Source: Dryocosmus kuriphilus (Eukaryota; Arthropoda; Insecta; Hymenoptera; Cynipidae). Taken from it: a DNA stretch of 64,000 nt. A model generated the notes under the pieces. It ran no database searches and was not told where the DNA came from. It saw only the letters and a list, made by a program, of their open reading frames with translations. This document shows, one piece after another, positions 34,507 to 47,100 of this stretch. Position numbers and translations under genes: made by a program. The stretch spans positions 180,714,552-180,778,551 of the forward strand of contig CM076191.1 in assembly GCA_038277395.1 (NCBI GenBank), read 5' to 3'. Numbering within the stretch: position 1 is the first letter of the stretch; every line of letters starts with the position of its first letter.

Positions 34507-37500
34507 AAATCTGCCCGCTTCGGGGGCAGATTCTCATGGCGCGCTTCGCGCAAAGTATGAGGGCGCTTAGGGCGCGCGTCTGTTGGCACTCGCGCTTCGC
34601 GCTCGATAGGTTATTTACCTCGCGCTACGCGCTCGGTGTTTATGGATCGTATAAACCTAAAAATTAAAAATTGCAAAAGAAATTATTTTACTTAAGGTTC
34701 TATTGCCCTTAAGGAATACATTCTCATCATGACACTCGTGCTTCGCGCTCGATATTTACATTTTTTTAAAACACATTGTAGATTGGTAAAGTTTTTTTGT
34801 GATTTTCCAATTTTTCTCAATGCAGGATTTCGATTCTTAAAAGTAAAACAATGAGTCTTATTAATAAATTTTGTAGCTCTTTCCAAGGTGAACAATTCTG
34901 CTTGTTAATATTTTCTCGTATCTTGCATAGTTTTGCTGAAAAGTGGTTTTCTTTATATTTCATAATATATTTCATGAATAACTCAAAAACTACGCTTCTG
35001 TTAAAAAAAAATGATAGGAAGCAAATTTGTAGATCTTTTTGAGGTGAACAACTTTATTTAGTATCATTTTTTTCGTATCTTGTATAGTTTGGCGGGAAAT
35101 TTGAATTTTTTATTTTTAATAACGTTTTCTCTATTAAAACAAAAACCCTGGATTTTATCGAAAAATATTTAATACAAAATTTGTAGATATATTTGAGCTG
35201 AACAACTTTGTTTATTAACATTTTTTTCGTATCTTGAATATTTTGTCAATAAACTACAGTTTTTGGTTTTTAATAAAGTTTTCTCGATTAAAACAAAAAC
35301 CGTGCTTTTTATCAAAAAATATTTTTTTTTAAATTTGTAGATTTTTTTGAGATGACCAATTCTACTCTCAACTGTTTTTTTTTGTATCTCGCATAGTTTA
35401 GCCGGAAAATCGATTTTTTGATTTTGTGAAAACCGTTTTTGATGGATAGAAACATAACCGTTGGTCAAAAACCGCTGGTTAACGAACTCGTCCTTTCTTT
35501 TTACGTCTTAAATAAGCGTGCCAAAGCACAATCCAATCCTATGAGTCCTTCGAAAGTTATCGCGACCACAGACGACAACGACAGCGACAACAACAACAGA
35601 CAAACACCGTCGTAAAAACCGTTTTTTTTTTCTGACTCAGGGGGTCTCAAAACGTAGAGATTTGATGATAACTGGGGCCGGGGGGGGGGGGGGGGGGGGG
35701 GTGGTCAAATTTGACATAAATCTAATACCTTCTCTGATGAGAATGTAAAAATGACGAGAACATGTAAAAAGATTAGATAAGAATTCAAGAAAGCAGTTTT
35801 AAAGAGATGCCGTTTTAAAAAGATGCCGTTTTATTTTGATTCCATTTGTTTCGGTATATTTCTCGGAAACTCTCTGCCGGTTCTTCGAAGTGAATAGAGG
35901 CCAAGGGCCAAGGCACGAAGATTCCCTTCCGTCTTTTCTCATGTATTTCGCGAAATAGTGCATTTTCAAAACAAAACCACACTTTGATTTTTAATTTCGT
36001 CGAGGAAGGACGGTTGTAAAAATCTATTTTATCTAAACTCGAGCAATTTTATTCTCAGGCAATGTCAGACATTAAAGGTTATGGTTTTATCCATCAAAAA
36101 TGGTTTTCATAAAATCAAAAAATCCATTTTCCGGCTAAACTATGCGAGATACAGAAAATACGCATATAACCAAAACTGTCTATTTTAAAAAGATGTACAA
36201 ATTTTGTATTAACTATTTTTTGATAAAATGCACGGTTTTTGTTTTAATCGAGAAAACGCTATTAAAATTCAAAAATTCAAATTTCCTGCCGAACTATGCA
36301 AGATACGAAGAAATGATAATAAACAAAGTTGTTCAACTCGAGAAGATCTACAAATTTGTTTCCTATCATTTTTTTGAACAGACGCGTAATTTTTGAGTTA
36401 CTCGTGAAATATTTTATGAAACATAAAGAAAACCACTTTTCAGCAAAACTATGCAAGGTATGAGAAAATATTAACTAGCAGAATTGTTCACCTTGGAAAG
36501 AGAGAGAGAGAATGACGAAAATGTATTCCTTAAGGGCGATAGAGCCTTAAGTAAAATAATTTCTTTTGTAATTTTTAATTTAAAGGTTTATACGATCCAT
36601 AAACACCGAGCGCGTAGCGCGAGGTAAATAACTTATCAAGCGCGAAGCGCGAACGCCAACAGGCGCGCTCATACTTCGCGCGATGAGAATGTGCCCGCGA
36701 AGCGGGCAGATTTTTTTTAAATAATAAAGGTGGGGTCTTCCAGAAAATCTCCTTTTCTGAATTTCAAAATTCGTTGAAAAAAATAAAAAAGACTTTCTGG
36801 AAGGCCCCACGTTTTTTCTTTTTTAAAATATTTTTTAAAAGTTTCTGCTTATATAATGAAGGTACTTTTTCATTTTTACGCGGGGTAAAACATTTCTTCC
36901 CCCGAAAAATGAATTTTTACATTTTTCACCAAAACGATGCAGCAAGATATTACAAATGACAAAGAGGTATTTTTACATTCTCATCTCAATGAAAAATGTA
37001 TTAGCTTTATGTGAAAACTGACTTTCATGGATTTCATGAAATCTCCACGTTTAGTGACCCCCTGAATCCGAAAAAAAAACATGTTTTACGACGGTGTCTG
37101 TTTGTTGTCGTCGTCGTCGTCGTTGTCGTCTTTTCCCACGATAACTTTCGAAGGACTAATCGGATTGGCGTAAAAAGTAAGGACGACTTCGTTAACCAGC
37201 GGTTTTTAACCAGTGGTTATGGTTTTATCCAACAAAAACGGTTTCCACAAAATCAAAACATCGATTTTCTGGATAAAATATGCGAGATACAAAAAAGCGA
37301 TGGAGAATAAAATTGTTCACCTCAAGAAAATCTACAAATTTTGTTTTAACCGTTTTTTGATTAAATGCACGGTTTTTGTTTTAATCGATAAAACCTTATT
37401 AAAAATAAAGAACCGTGGTGTCTTGCTAAAATATTCAAAATACGAAAGAAATGATAATAAACGAAGTTGTTCACCTCAGAAAGATCTACAAATTTTATAT

Positions 37501-38150
37501 TAACCATTTTTTGATTAAATTCACGGTTTTTGTTTTAATCGAGAAAACGTTATTAAAAATTAAAAACTCTCGCCAAACTATGCAAGATACGAAAAAAAAA
37601 TGATAATGCTCACCTCAAAAAGATCTACAAATTTGCTTTCTATCATTTTTTTGAACAGACGCGTAGTTTTTGAGATATTCGTGAAATATGTTATGAAATA
37701 TAAAGAAAAAAACTTTTCAGCAAAACTATGCAAGATATGAGAAAATATTAAGAATCAGAATTGTTCACCTTGGGAAGAGCTATAAAATTTATTTATAAGA
37801 CTCATCGTTTTACTTTTAAGAATGGAAATCCTGCAGTGTGAAAATTTGGAAAAGCACAAAAAAAGTTTAACAATCTACAATGTGTTTAAAGAAAATTTAA
37901 TTGTCGAGCACGAGGCGCGAGTGTCATGACGAGAATGTATTCCTTAAGGTCGATACAGCCTTAAATAAAATAATTTCTTTAATAATTTTTAATAAAAAAT
38001 TCAAATTTAATAATCTCATTAAAAGTAGGTGTTTTGAAATTTTAAGACCCAAGTAACGAATACCGAGCATGATGTGCAAGGACAACAAACATCCGAACGC
38101 GAAGCACGCGATGAGAATGTGCTCGCGAAGTGGGCAGATTTTTTATAGAC
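34507..38150. repeat. Nested tandem/inverted block (right copy)
   Basis: Mirror of 25285-28727 with the same ~150-bp units and GC hairpins (about 34508, 36700, 38125). It contains a G run of about 22 bases near 35680 and GTC/GAC trinucleotide runs near 37105, matching CGA runs near 26325. Confidence 0.75.
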
Positions 38151-38711
38151 CTTTTAGAGTAGTTTAGCCCGCATAAAACTTACTGAGTGTCTTTCTTATA
38201 TAAGGAAAAATTAATACAAAAATCGACACAAAATATAACTGTAGGTTTTTCGAGAAAATAAACTTTATATATTTTTAGAAAAAACAGCCGCCATTTTGTT
38301 ATTAGCCTTTTTTAATTTTTCTGGCAGATTTTGAAAGAAGACGATAAACCTCACCAGAACCTAGAAGAAAACCCCAAATATCTCTATATTATGCCAAAAG
38401 TTATACATTTTTAAAGAAAAAGTTACATTTTTTCGAAAAATCCACTTCAAAATTCAAATACTCACAACTTCGTATACAAATTTTTTTCTTGCAAATCGGA
38501 AAAATACGTATTTCCTAAATTTTTCTCTCAAAAACGACATATTTCGTCAGCAACAGATTCTGCGAATTGAAGTATAAGATCTGCCTGATTTGAAATGTAT
38601 TCGGTCTATATCATTTTTATTCAAATTTGCATTGAAGTTTTTAGAAGACAAGAAACTTTTTTAAAAAATTGAAAAAAAGTTTGCGGATGCGAACGCAGAA
38701 CGGCAGCATGT

Positions 38712-40352
38712 CTACTCTCCCTTGTGCCGCGGCTGGATTAAAACGGATTGAAAAATGTTCAATCCAAGAGAATCCAGGATCTTGTTCCAGAATTTGCAGA
38801 TTGATTTGGATAGAAGCTTTTAATCTATTTTAATCCAGAAAATATGGATTGGGTTGAAAGATAAAAATTGATTGGTATAGATTGAAAATGCTCAATCCAT
38901 GAGAATGCCGCGGCTGGATTCAAATGGATTGATATGGATTGAAAATGTATCCATTTGAATAAATTTTAATCCATAGAATCTAGACCACGAATCGTCTGGA
39001 TAGAGCATCAATCCATTTAAATCTATTTCAGTCCAAAGAATTGTCTGGATTGAAATTGATTCAATGAGATTAAAATCATTTATGATTGGAAAACTATTTT
39101 CACTTTACAAATAACATCTTCTCGATATTTTTGACAAGGAATATCAAAAAATGTTTGCTACAACTCGAATTATTGCGGATAGATTGAAATGGATAAAACT
39201 AGATTGAAACCAGGCATCCTTTTTTTTTTTTAAGTATCTACTCAGATTGAAGAAGATTCAGATGGATTACTGTTGAACTTTGATTTTTCTGAGAAATACC
39301 ACAATAACAGTGCTCTACCATGTTGCTAAAATGCAAACACTGTCTTCTTCATATATGCCAACCAGAAAAATCGAATTATTGTTTTAAATTAAGGATCATT
39401 AAGTTACAACGAAAATAGATAAAAATGGATTGAAACCAGTCATGCTTTTTTCTACGTACGTACATGCATTGAAAAGGATTCAAATGGATTAAATTTAAGC
39501 TTTGATTTTTGTGTGAAATATCACGATCACTGTTCTCTACAATGTTGTTATGCTGCAAACACTGTCTTCTTGATATATGCCAACCAGAAGTCTAGTTGTT
39601 ATTTTAAATTATAGATCATGGATTTAGAATATAAGTGGATAAAAACGGATTGAATAATTTAAAATAACAGCTAGACTTCTGGTTGGCATATATCAAGAAG
39701 ACAGTGTTTGCAGCTTAACAACATTGTAGAGAACAGTGATCGTGATATTTCACACAAAAATCAAAGCTTAAATTTAATCCATTTGAATCCTTTTCAATTA
39801 CGTAGAAAAAAGCATGACTGGTTTCAATCCATTTTTATCCATTTTCGTTGTAACTTAATGATCCTTAATTTAAAACAATAATTCGATTTTTCTGGTTGGC
39901 ATATATGAAGAAGACAGTGTTTGCATTTTAGCAACATGGTAGAGCACTGTTATTGTGGTATTTCTCAGAAAAATCAAAGTTCAACAGTAATCCATCTGAA
40001 TCTTCTTCAATCTGAGCAGATACTTAAAAAAAAAAGGATGCCTGGTTTCAATCTAGTTTTATCCATTTCAATCTATCCGCAATAATTCGAGTTGTAGTAA
40101 AAACATTTTTTGATATTCCTTGTCAAAAATATCGAGAAGATGTTATTTGTAAAGTGAAAATAGTTTTCCAATCATAAATGATTTTAATCTCATTGAATCA
40201 ATTTCAATCCAGACAATTCTTTGGACTGAAATAGATTTAAATGGATTGATGCTCTATCCAGACGATTCGTGGTCTAGATTCTATGGATTAAAATTTATTC
40301 AAATGGATACATTTTCAATCAATATCAATCCATTTGAATCCAGCCGCGGCAC
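38712..40352. repeat. 1.65 kb foldback element (right copy)
   Basis: Mirror copy of the 23070-24724 foldback, with the same CCCTTGTGCCGCGGCTGG ends and internal palindrome. Small indels distinguish the two. Confidence 0.85.
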
Positions 40353-41808
40353 AAGGGCTGTCACCTAATCTACTAGACCAGAATGAACTATGGTGCACAA
40401 GAAATTAAATCGAGGAGTCAGGTTGAAAGTAATTCCTATTTTATGTATATTTTATTATTTATTATTTCCTTAAAAAATGTGCAGCTTAATGTAAAGGAAT
40501 TATATATTTGAAGCAATGAGATTAATAAAGCGCACATTTTCGGAACGACTAGTCAAATTCATGAAAAATGCTATTCGTCCCGAATTTCGGGATGACTCGA
40601 TGCAGCCTTATTGATTCCCGGTAATAAGCGTTAAATTCAGAAGAATCAAGAATTTTAATTCCTATGAATACGAGATTTTTCCTCCGTCTAAAAATCCCCC
40701 AACGGGAAAAGAAAAAGTGCAAATCTTATTCCCCTCAATCGACTTAGTAAAATTTAAAGGAAACGTATTAAAAAGAATTAAAAAGTAGAAGAATGTAAAA
40801 GAAGGGATAGTAAAATAATTTCACTTTGAGAACGCTATATCGAATTGAAATTTATGGATTATTTTCTCATTAATAAATATTTTGTATTATATTGTCATTT
40901 TTAATAATTAAAGTGTATGTTTAAAGGATTTGAAAATAATTAAAAATATTTCAAGCGAGATTTACTATAATTTTATCTTTCTTTATTTTCTTACTATTAA
41001 TTATTTATTTTCTCACACATTTCAATAACATTTTAAAATAATTATTCTTTACTTACTACAAGGAAAATTATTATAATTATTAAAAATAATAATACCTTAT
41101 TATTATCAATTATCATTACTAATTACTATTACATATTTATGATGCATTTATTTAACCTACTTTTTTCATTTTTAAATCGTTTTTGAACTTATACATTCGG
41201 AAAACTTTCAAATTTATATTTATTTATATTTTAATAATTTATTTAAATGTGTTAAGAAATGCATTAATCTCTCATAACATTGAGGAGAAAACATTACAGA
41301 TGAGATCTATTCAAATGTGTGAATTAGGCAGACTTGAATTGATTAGAATTAAAATTTCAAAACTTATATTCCACATGAAGGAAATAAAGCAATTTATTAC
41401 ACATATTTTGTGAACTAATTAGAAGGAATTAAATAAACTCAAAATATGACCACTTTTGCGGAATACAAAACATCTCTGTGAGGTGTGCGTACCGGTACAA
41501 TTAGAAGGAATTAAATATATTGAAAACACGTTCTCTTTTGGAGAATAGGAAACTATGTGGCGGTCGCTATGGAAATAAAAGTGAATTAGTTTCGGAGATA
41601 TCCTATTCATATAATGGCATTTTAGACAGATGGAAAAATCGCGCATTCAAAAGAATAAAATAATCTTCACTTTTAAGCTGAAATCTGAAAATATTAATTT
41701 TTCTCTATTCAACGCTTATTACCGGGTTATTATTCTTTTTATTCAATTTTATTAACTACTTGAATTATAAGATTAATAATTATGTCATTAATTACATTAA
41801 AATTTTTT

Positions 41809-41865
<57 letters not shown>

Positions 41866-41937
41866 TTTTATTTTTATATTGAGATTATTAACTTTTATGT
41901 CAATTATTTTATTTGTCTGAAATTAGAATAATTCCAA

Positions 41938-42016
<79 letters not shown>
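41938..42016. repeat. AT dinucleotide microsatellite
   Basis: About 39 TA repeats; a second run lies at 41813-41861. The corresponding places in the left element (about 21560-21660) have only short TA tracts, so the expansion is specific to the right copy. Confidence 0.9.
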
Positions 42017-42019
<3 letters not shown>

Positions 42020-42417
42020 AGATTATTTTTAAATAAAGGTGTAATAAATATTTTTCCTTCTTTAAGATTAGTTTTATTCATTTTATGTACTTTTAGTATA
42101 ACTTCTCCTCCTTTTTTGAATTTATGCAGTGAAATTATAATAATTAATATTATTAAGATGATCATTATTAGTAATTTTAAAATAATTTTTTACCTCTGGT
42201 TTTTATCATATCGGAGTTACCCACTCTCAGATCTTCTCTACCGACGTTATCAAATTGCTAAACTGTAACCCTGCCTTATCGCTCAAGATGAAGTGTGGAC
42301 GTTTAGTTTTAGTTCACAAAAGGAGAAAAAAGCTTAGGGGCACGGGGGGCGCTGCGGAAAGTCAAACGAAATTGAATACATTAGTCTGCCCATCTCCCTA
42401 CTAATCTCTGCTTGTGA

Positions 42418-44194
42418 TATACACATGTGATTATTTGTGCTAAATGAGAACTAAAAGTGGCACAAAATGCATGGTTTACAGCTCTACGTTGAAAACACAG
42501 TACCAAAGATAGATTTTTTCTATATTGTTTCTCTCTAAATGACCCATAAAGGTTTTAAAATGTGTATAAACTCTTAGCAATAGAAGTTTGGAAATCAACT
42601 TTTAATTTGAGATTATGTTAGGAACGTATGAATTATTTATCATCAAAGTAACTTAATTTAATTACCGGAAGTGCAGCTTTTATGAAATCGAGTTATTTGA
42701 TTGCTCTAGAGCAGTTTTCGAGAAAATTAAAAAGATATAAGTTTGAAGTGAAAAGTGAGGTTAGAAGCTCATTTATCTGTTTATATATCTCACACGAAAG
42801 TTTATATTGAAGGTATAGTAATGAAGAAAACAATTTATATGAAAGATACATAATATTTGTTTGCAAAGAATAGTTGAATTTATTAGTTTTGTTACAATTA
42901 TTTTTAATGCTTTACCCTTTTTTAAATTCGCGGGGACCCAAAATGGCGGCCTTGCATATTCCCACCTAATTTAGTACCCTAGTTTGGCCTCCTGGTTCCT
43001 CCATGCATTTGGGCAAAGAGCTAGACATGGAGAATAGATACAGGAGACCAAACTCCTGTTACATTGACTTCGCGAGAAACGATCAGGTTTCTGTTGGAAG
43101 TTAATAATGACAATCTGTCCGAGCGCGGCGCTAATGTTTCATGCGTAGTAATATTCTTGAATAACAAGCAATAACAAGCCTGCTATTCCTGCTATGCATG
43201 CAATTTTGTACAAATGCGACACATGCGCTATATACGGGAAATAACTTAACCATTACATCCGAGAAAAATTTGCTTGTTCCCGGATACACTAGTTTGGCCT
43301 CCTATGGTTCTATTCTCCCTATGGCCTATTCTCCATGGAGTGCCATGGAGCCGATGGAGCTTAGATCATGCGATGGAGCCTGACCCAGGGTTGATGTTAC
43401 CAGACTAGGGTACTTAGTATGACTTAGTACCCTAACCAGACCAACGGCGACATGATGTCACATTAAATACTCAATTGTTGAATTTATGATTTATTTTCTA
43501 AAACATTCTGTTTGATTATTATTCATCTCTGTTATTATAATGATCTTATTTTGCATTTCGATTCATAATTTAATAAATCCAAGATTAAATCATGTTTACT
43601 CTCTACTTTTTACTTATTAAGAATAAATTATGATTGAAATTGTAAAAATATTTTGAAATAGAAACTTAGAATTTGGTGAGCGTGAATATATAGATACAAA
43701 TCTGGATTTAAAATTTTGGATATATTTTAAAATAATAAAAATACCAAAAGATTTTAAACATTTTAGAAAAGTTTCAAAATCGCATTTTAAAGATTTCAAA
43801 AGTGATCAACCCCTCGAGACTTACCTAAACAAGGAGACTTTTTTAGGGGATGATTTTTTTATTGTTATTCTATTATTTACATTAAATTTGGACTTTCTAA
43901 AATTTTCATAAGTTTCATAAAAATTTCATTGGTCAAAAATGTCGTGTTTTGAAATTTTCAAAATGAAAGTTTCCGATTGAAACTTTCAACGGCACGCGGG
44001 CACGGCACATTGCAGCGTATATTTCCAATTCCAGTACATCTGTGTACATCGCACGCCTAGTACCTATATGCACAGAAAAAAAGGGAAGCGCAAAAAGTGC
44101 TATTCTATTTTTTGGTTTCATAAACATTATCAATCACAGTATTCAGAAATAGTTTTTATTTTTTCCAAATTGTTTTATTCATATAGAATGCATC
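42418..44194. other. Right flank of giant elements and WRNIP1 upstream region
   Basis: Contains an uninterrupted copy of the repeat hit by the left giant element (about 43226-43300) and an inverted piece at 42950-42990. At 43735-43818 is an end fragment of the CAACCCCTCGAG repeat family. No gene is seen before the WRNIP1 ATG at 44195. Confidence 0.5.
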
Positions 44195-47100
44195 ATGGAT
44201 AAAGTGGAGTGTCCTGTATGTTTGAAAGAATTTCTTTCCTCGGTAATTGAGGAGCACGTAGGTCGGTGTTTGTTTCTAAACACAGCACCAGCACCAACAA
44301 AGGAATTGCATAGTACCGGTACCGGCGGCCAAAAAAGATCGGCGTCTAAAGTCAGTTTTTCTTCAAATGCCACTTCCCCAGGAAGCCATAAAAGTCCTGT
44401 TTTGAAAAAATCAAAACGCGATCTCAGCAAAGGTGGAGGTTTAAAGAATACATTATCTTCTCCTACAAGCTCAGGCGAAAAAAAACCAAGGACAAATTTT
44501 GGTTTTAAACTCAATAACGTACGTATTTGCATTTTTTAGCATTTATTTTTGCAACTATGTTTTTTAAGGCCGTATGTAAATGTAACCTCAAAATTGTTTT
44601 TTTTTTTGTTTAAATTTTCTTTGGCTCAGAAAAACATTCCTTATATTCATGCATTTAATTAGTTTCCCCAATTTTGACTTGAGATCTCCTTTAACATGGA
44701 CCAAAAAATATAGTTACAAAAAAGTTCGGTAATTCTTTACTTTGACGGCTTCCGCTCAAAATGGTCCTAAAATGTACGTAAAATTTTGAAAATGACCTCA
44801 AATGATAAGATTACAATAAAATGAAACGGGCAAGAAGGTTTTTGCAACGATTTATCCCCATTATATATACTTATGAAATATTCGACCCCATTTCCAGCAT
44901 GATTTATTTGATTAATTTACAAAATCACTCAAAAACTTACCGGATGCTGTCCTTTGCGAATTGTGTTCGTTGTAACAAGGGTTTTCCGATTTTACTACGC
45001 TTTAAGAACATCATTATTGACGAAATATCGCTTGTGAGGTACGTACCATTTTGCGCAATTTGACAAATAAAAACAATCAAAAAGTTGCAAAAACCTTCTT
45101 GCCCTTTTACTTTTATTGTAATATTGTCATTAGAGGTAATTTTCAAAATTTTACGTACATTTTAGGACCATTTTGAGCGGAAGCCGTCAAAGTCAAGAAT
45201 TACCAAAAGTTCTTAGGTTAAAAAAAAAAAAAATTGGTAAACCCACAAAATTGTGGTCGGTAATATAGGTATTTTATAGTGTGTCACTTGCCCTTGTGTG
45301 AAAAAACCGAGGGGTCTCGTATTCTCAGTTTGGGTGTACGAAGAATATATTCTCAAAGAATACTTCGGAATACTTGGGAATATTTTTAATTATTTGCGAA
45401 TACAAGGGATACTTGGAATATGAGGGAATTTCAGAACATTTAAAGATTTTAAAACATTTTAAGGGATTTCCAAAAATGTCACAAAATGTAAGGGAATTTC
45501 TTAGAATTTTAAAGATTTTACACAAGACTTCAAAAGATTTCACGTGCTCAAGGGATTTTATAAGATTTTCTAGTATTTCAAAGTTTTTAAGGAGTTTAAT
45601 AAATTTCAAGGAAATTTCAAGGTTTTCAAAGAAATATCAACTTCAGTTAATACAAAGTTCAAAAATTTTTAAGGAATTTTACAAGATTTAAAGGATTTCT
45701 TACGACTTTCAAGGATATTATTTATTTTAAGAAATTTAAAAAGATATCAAGGGATTCCAGAAGAAATTGTATTTCAAGTGATTTGTAAGGATTTCAAGGA
45801 ATTTTAAATAATCTTATAAGATTTTTAAAAATTTCAAGGGATTTTTAAAGAATTATCTAATAATTTAAAAGGTTGTAAGGTGTTTCTAGGGATTTCAACG
45901 CATTAAAAGAACTTCAAGAAATTTCAGATGATTTAAAGAATTCTAAAGATTTTAACGGATTTCAAACCCATGAAATTTAATCGATTTTCAAAGAATTTCA
46001 GATTTGAAGGGAATTTATTCGATCAAGGAATATTATAGGATTACCGAGGGTTTCATCAAAGTTTTTAAGGAGTTTGAACAAGTTCAAGAAAGCTTGAAGG
46101 ATTTCAAAGAAATATGGTTTTCAATTAATCCAAAGTTAAAAAATTTGTAAGGATTTCAAGGGATTTAAAAGAATTTTTAAGATTTTAAAACATTCTTATG
46201 GATTTATAGGGATTTCAATAGATTAAACAAATTTCAAGGAGTTTCATAAGATTTAAAGGTTTCTAAAGAATTCGAAAGAATTTCAAAGATTTTAGGAGAA
46301 TTTTGTACAAGAGATTAAAAATATTTCACAAGATCAAGGGATTTTGTAAGGTCTCTGATGATTGCAAAGTTTTTAAGGAATTAAAAATATTTCAAGGAAA
46401 TTTGAAAGATTTTAAAGAAATAAGATTTTTAATGAATCCAAGGTTAAAAAAGGAATTTTACCAGATTTAAAGGATTTCATAGGATTTTCAAGGACATTAT
46501 TGATTTTAAGGGTTTTAAAAAGATTTCAAGGGATTCCAGAAGAAATTAAAGTATTTCAATTTTCAAGTTATTTATGTGAATTTCAAGGGATTTGAAAAAA
46601 TTTTCTAGAATTTTTAAAGATACCAAGGGATTTTAAAGAATTTTGTAGGATTTTAAAACATTCATATTAATTTGTAAGGATTTTAGTAGATTTAAAAAAT
46701 GTCAAGGATTTCACAAGATCAAGAGATTTTGTAGGATCTTTGAGGATTTTGCAAAGTTTTTAAGAAATTAAAAAAATTTCCAGGAAATTTGAAAGATTTC
46801 AAAAAAATAAGATTTTTGATGAATCCAAAGTTAAAAAATTTTTAAGGAATTTTACCAGATTTATAGGATTTCATAGGATTTTCAAGGATATTATTGATTT
46901 TTAAGTTTTAAAACAGATTTCAAGGGAGCCCAGAAGAAACAAAAATATTTCAAGTGATTTCTAAGGATTTCAGTAGGTGATTTGGACGGATTAAAAAAAT
47001 TCCAAGGAATATCAGAAGATTTACGTATTTCTAAATATTTTAAGGGATTTCAAAAAACACAAACTTTAAGGGAATTTCAAAAATTTGAATGATTTTAGGA

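Larger units (their letters stand above)
32355..42410 (-). mobile_element. Giant non-coding TIR element, right copy in opposite orientation
   Basis: 10,056 bp, an inverted near-copy of the left element. Matching points include 23077/40345, 24724/38712, 28727/34507 and 30660/32570. It has its own target duplication, CTTGTGA at 32348-32354 and 42411-42417. It lacks the nested LTR element and has longer AT microsatellites near its outer end. Separate 7-bp duplications show two insertions rather than one palindromic element. Confidence 0.88.

Noticed and set aside
41923..42165. 80-codon ORF on the minus strand
   Set aside because: It consists largely of an IY repeat translated from the TA microsatellite.
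21173..42410. A Polinton/Maverick or other giant virus-like element
   Set aside because: No integrase, polymerase, capsid or ATPase-like ORF exists in either 10 kb copy, the TIRs are only ~32 bp, and two separate 7-bp duplications show two insertions.
21173..42410. Assembly fold-back artefact producing a false palindrome
   Set aside because: The arms differ by many small indels, microsatellite length and a nested insertion, and carry different target duplications.
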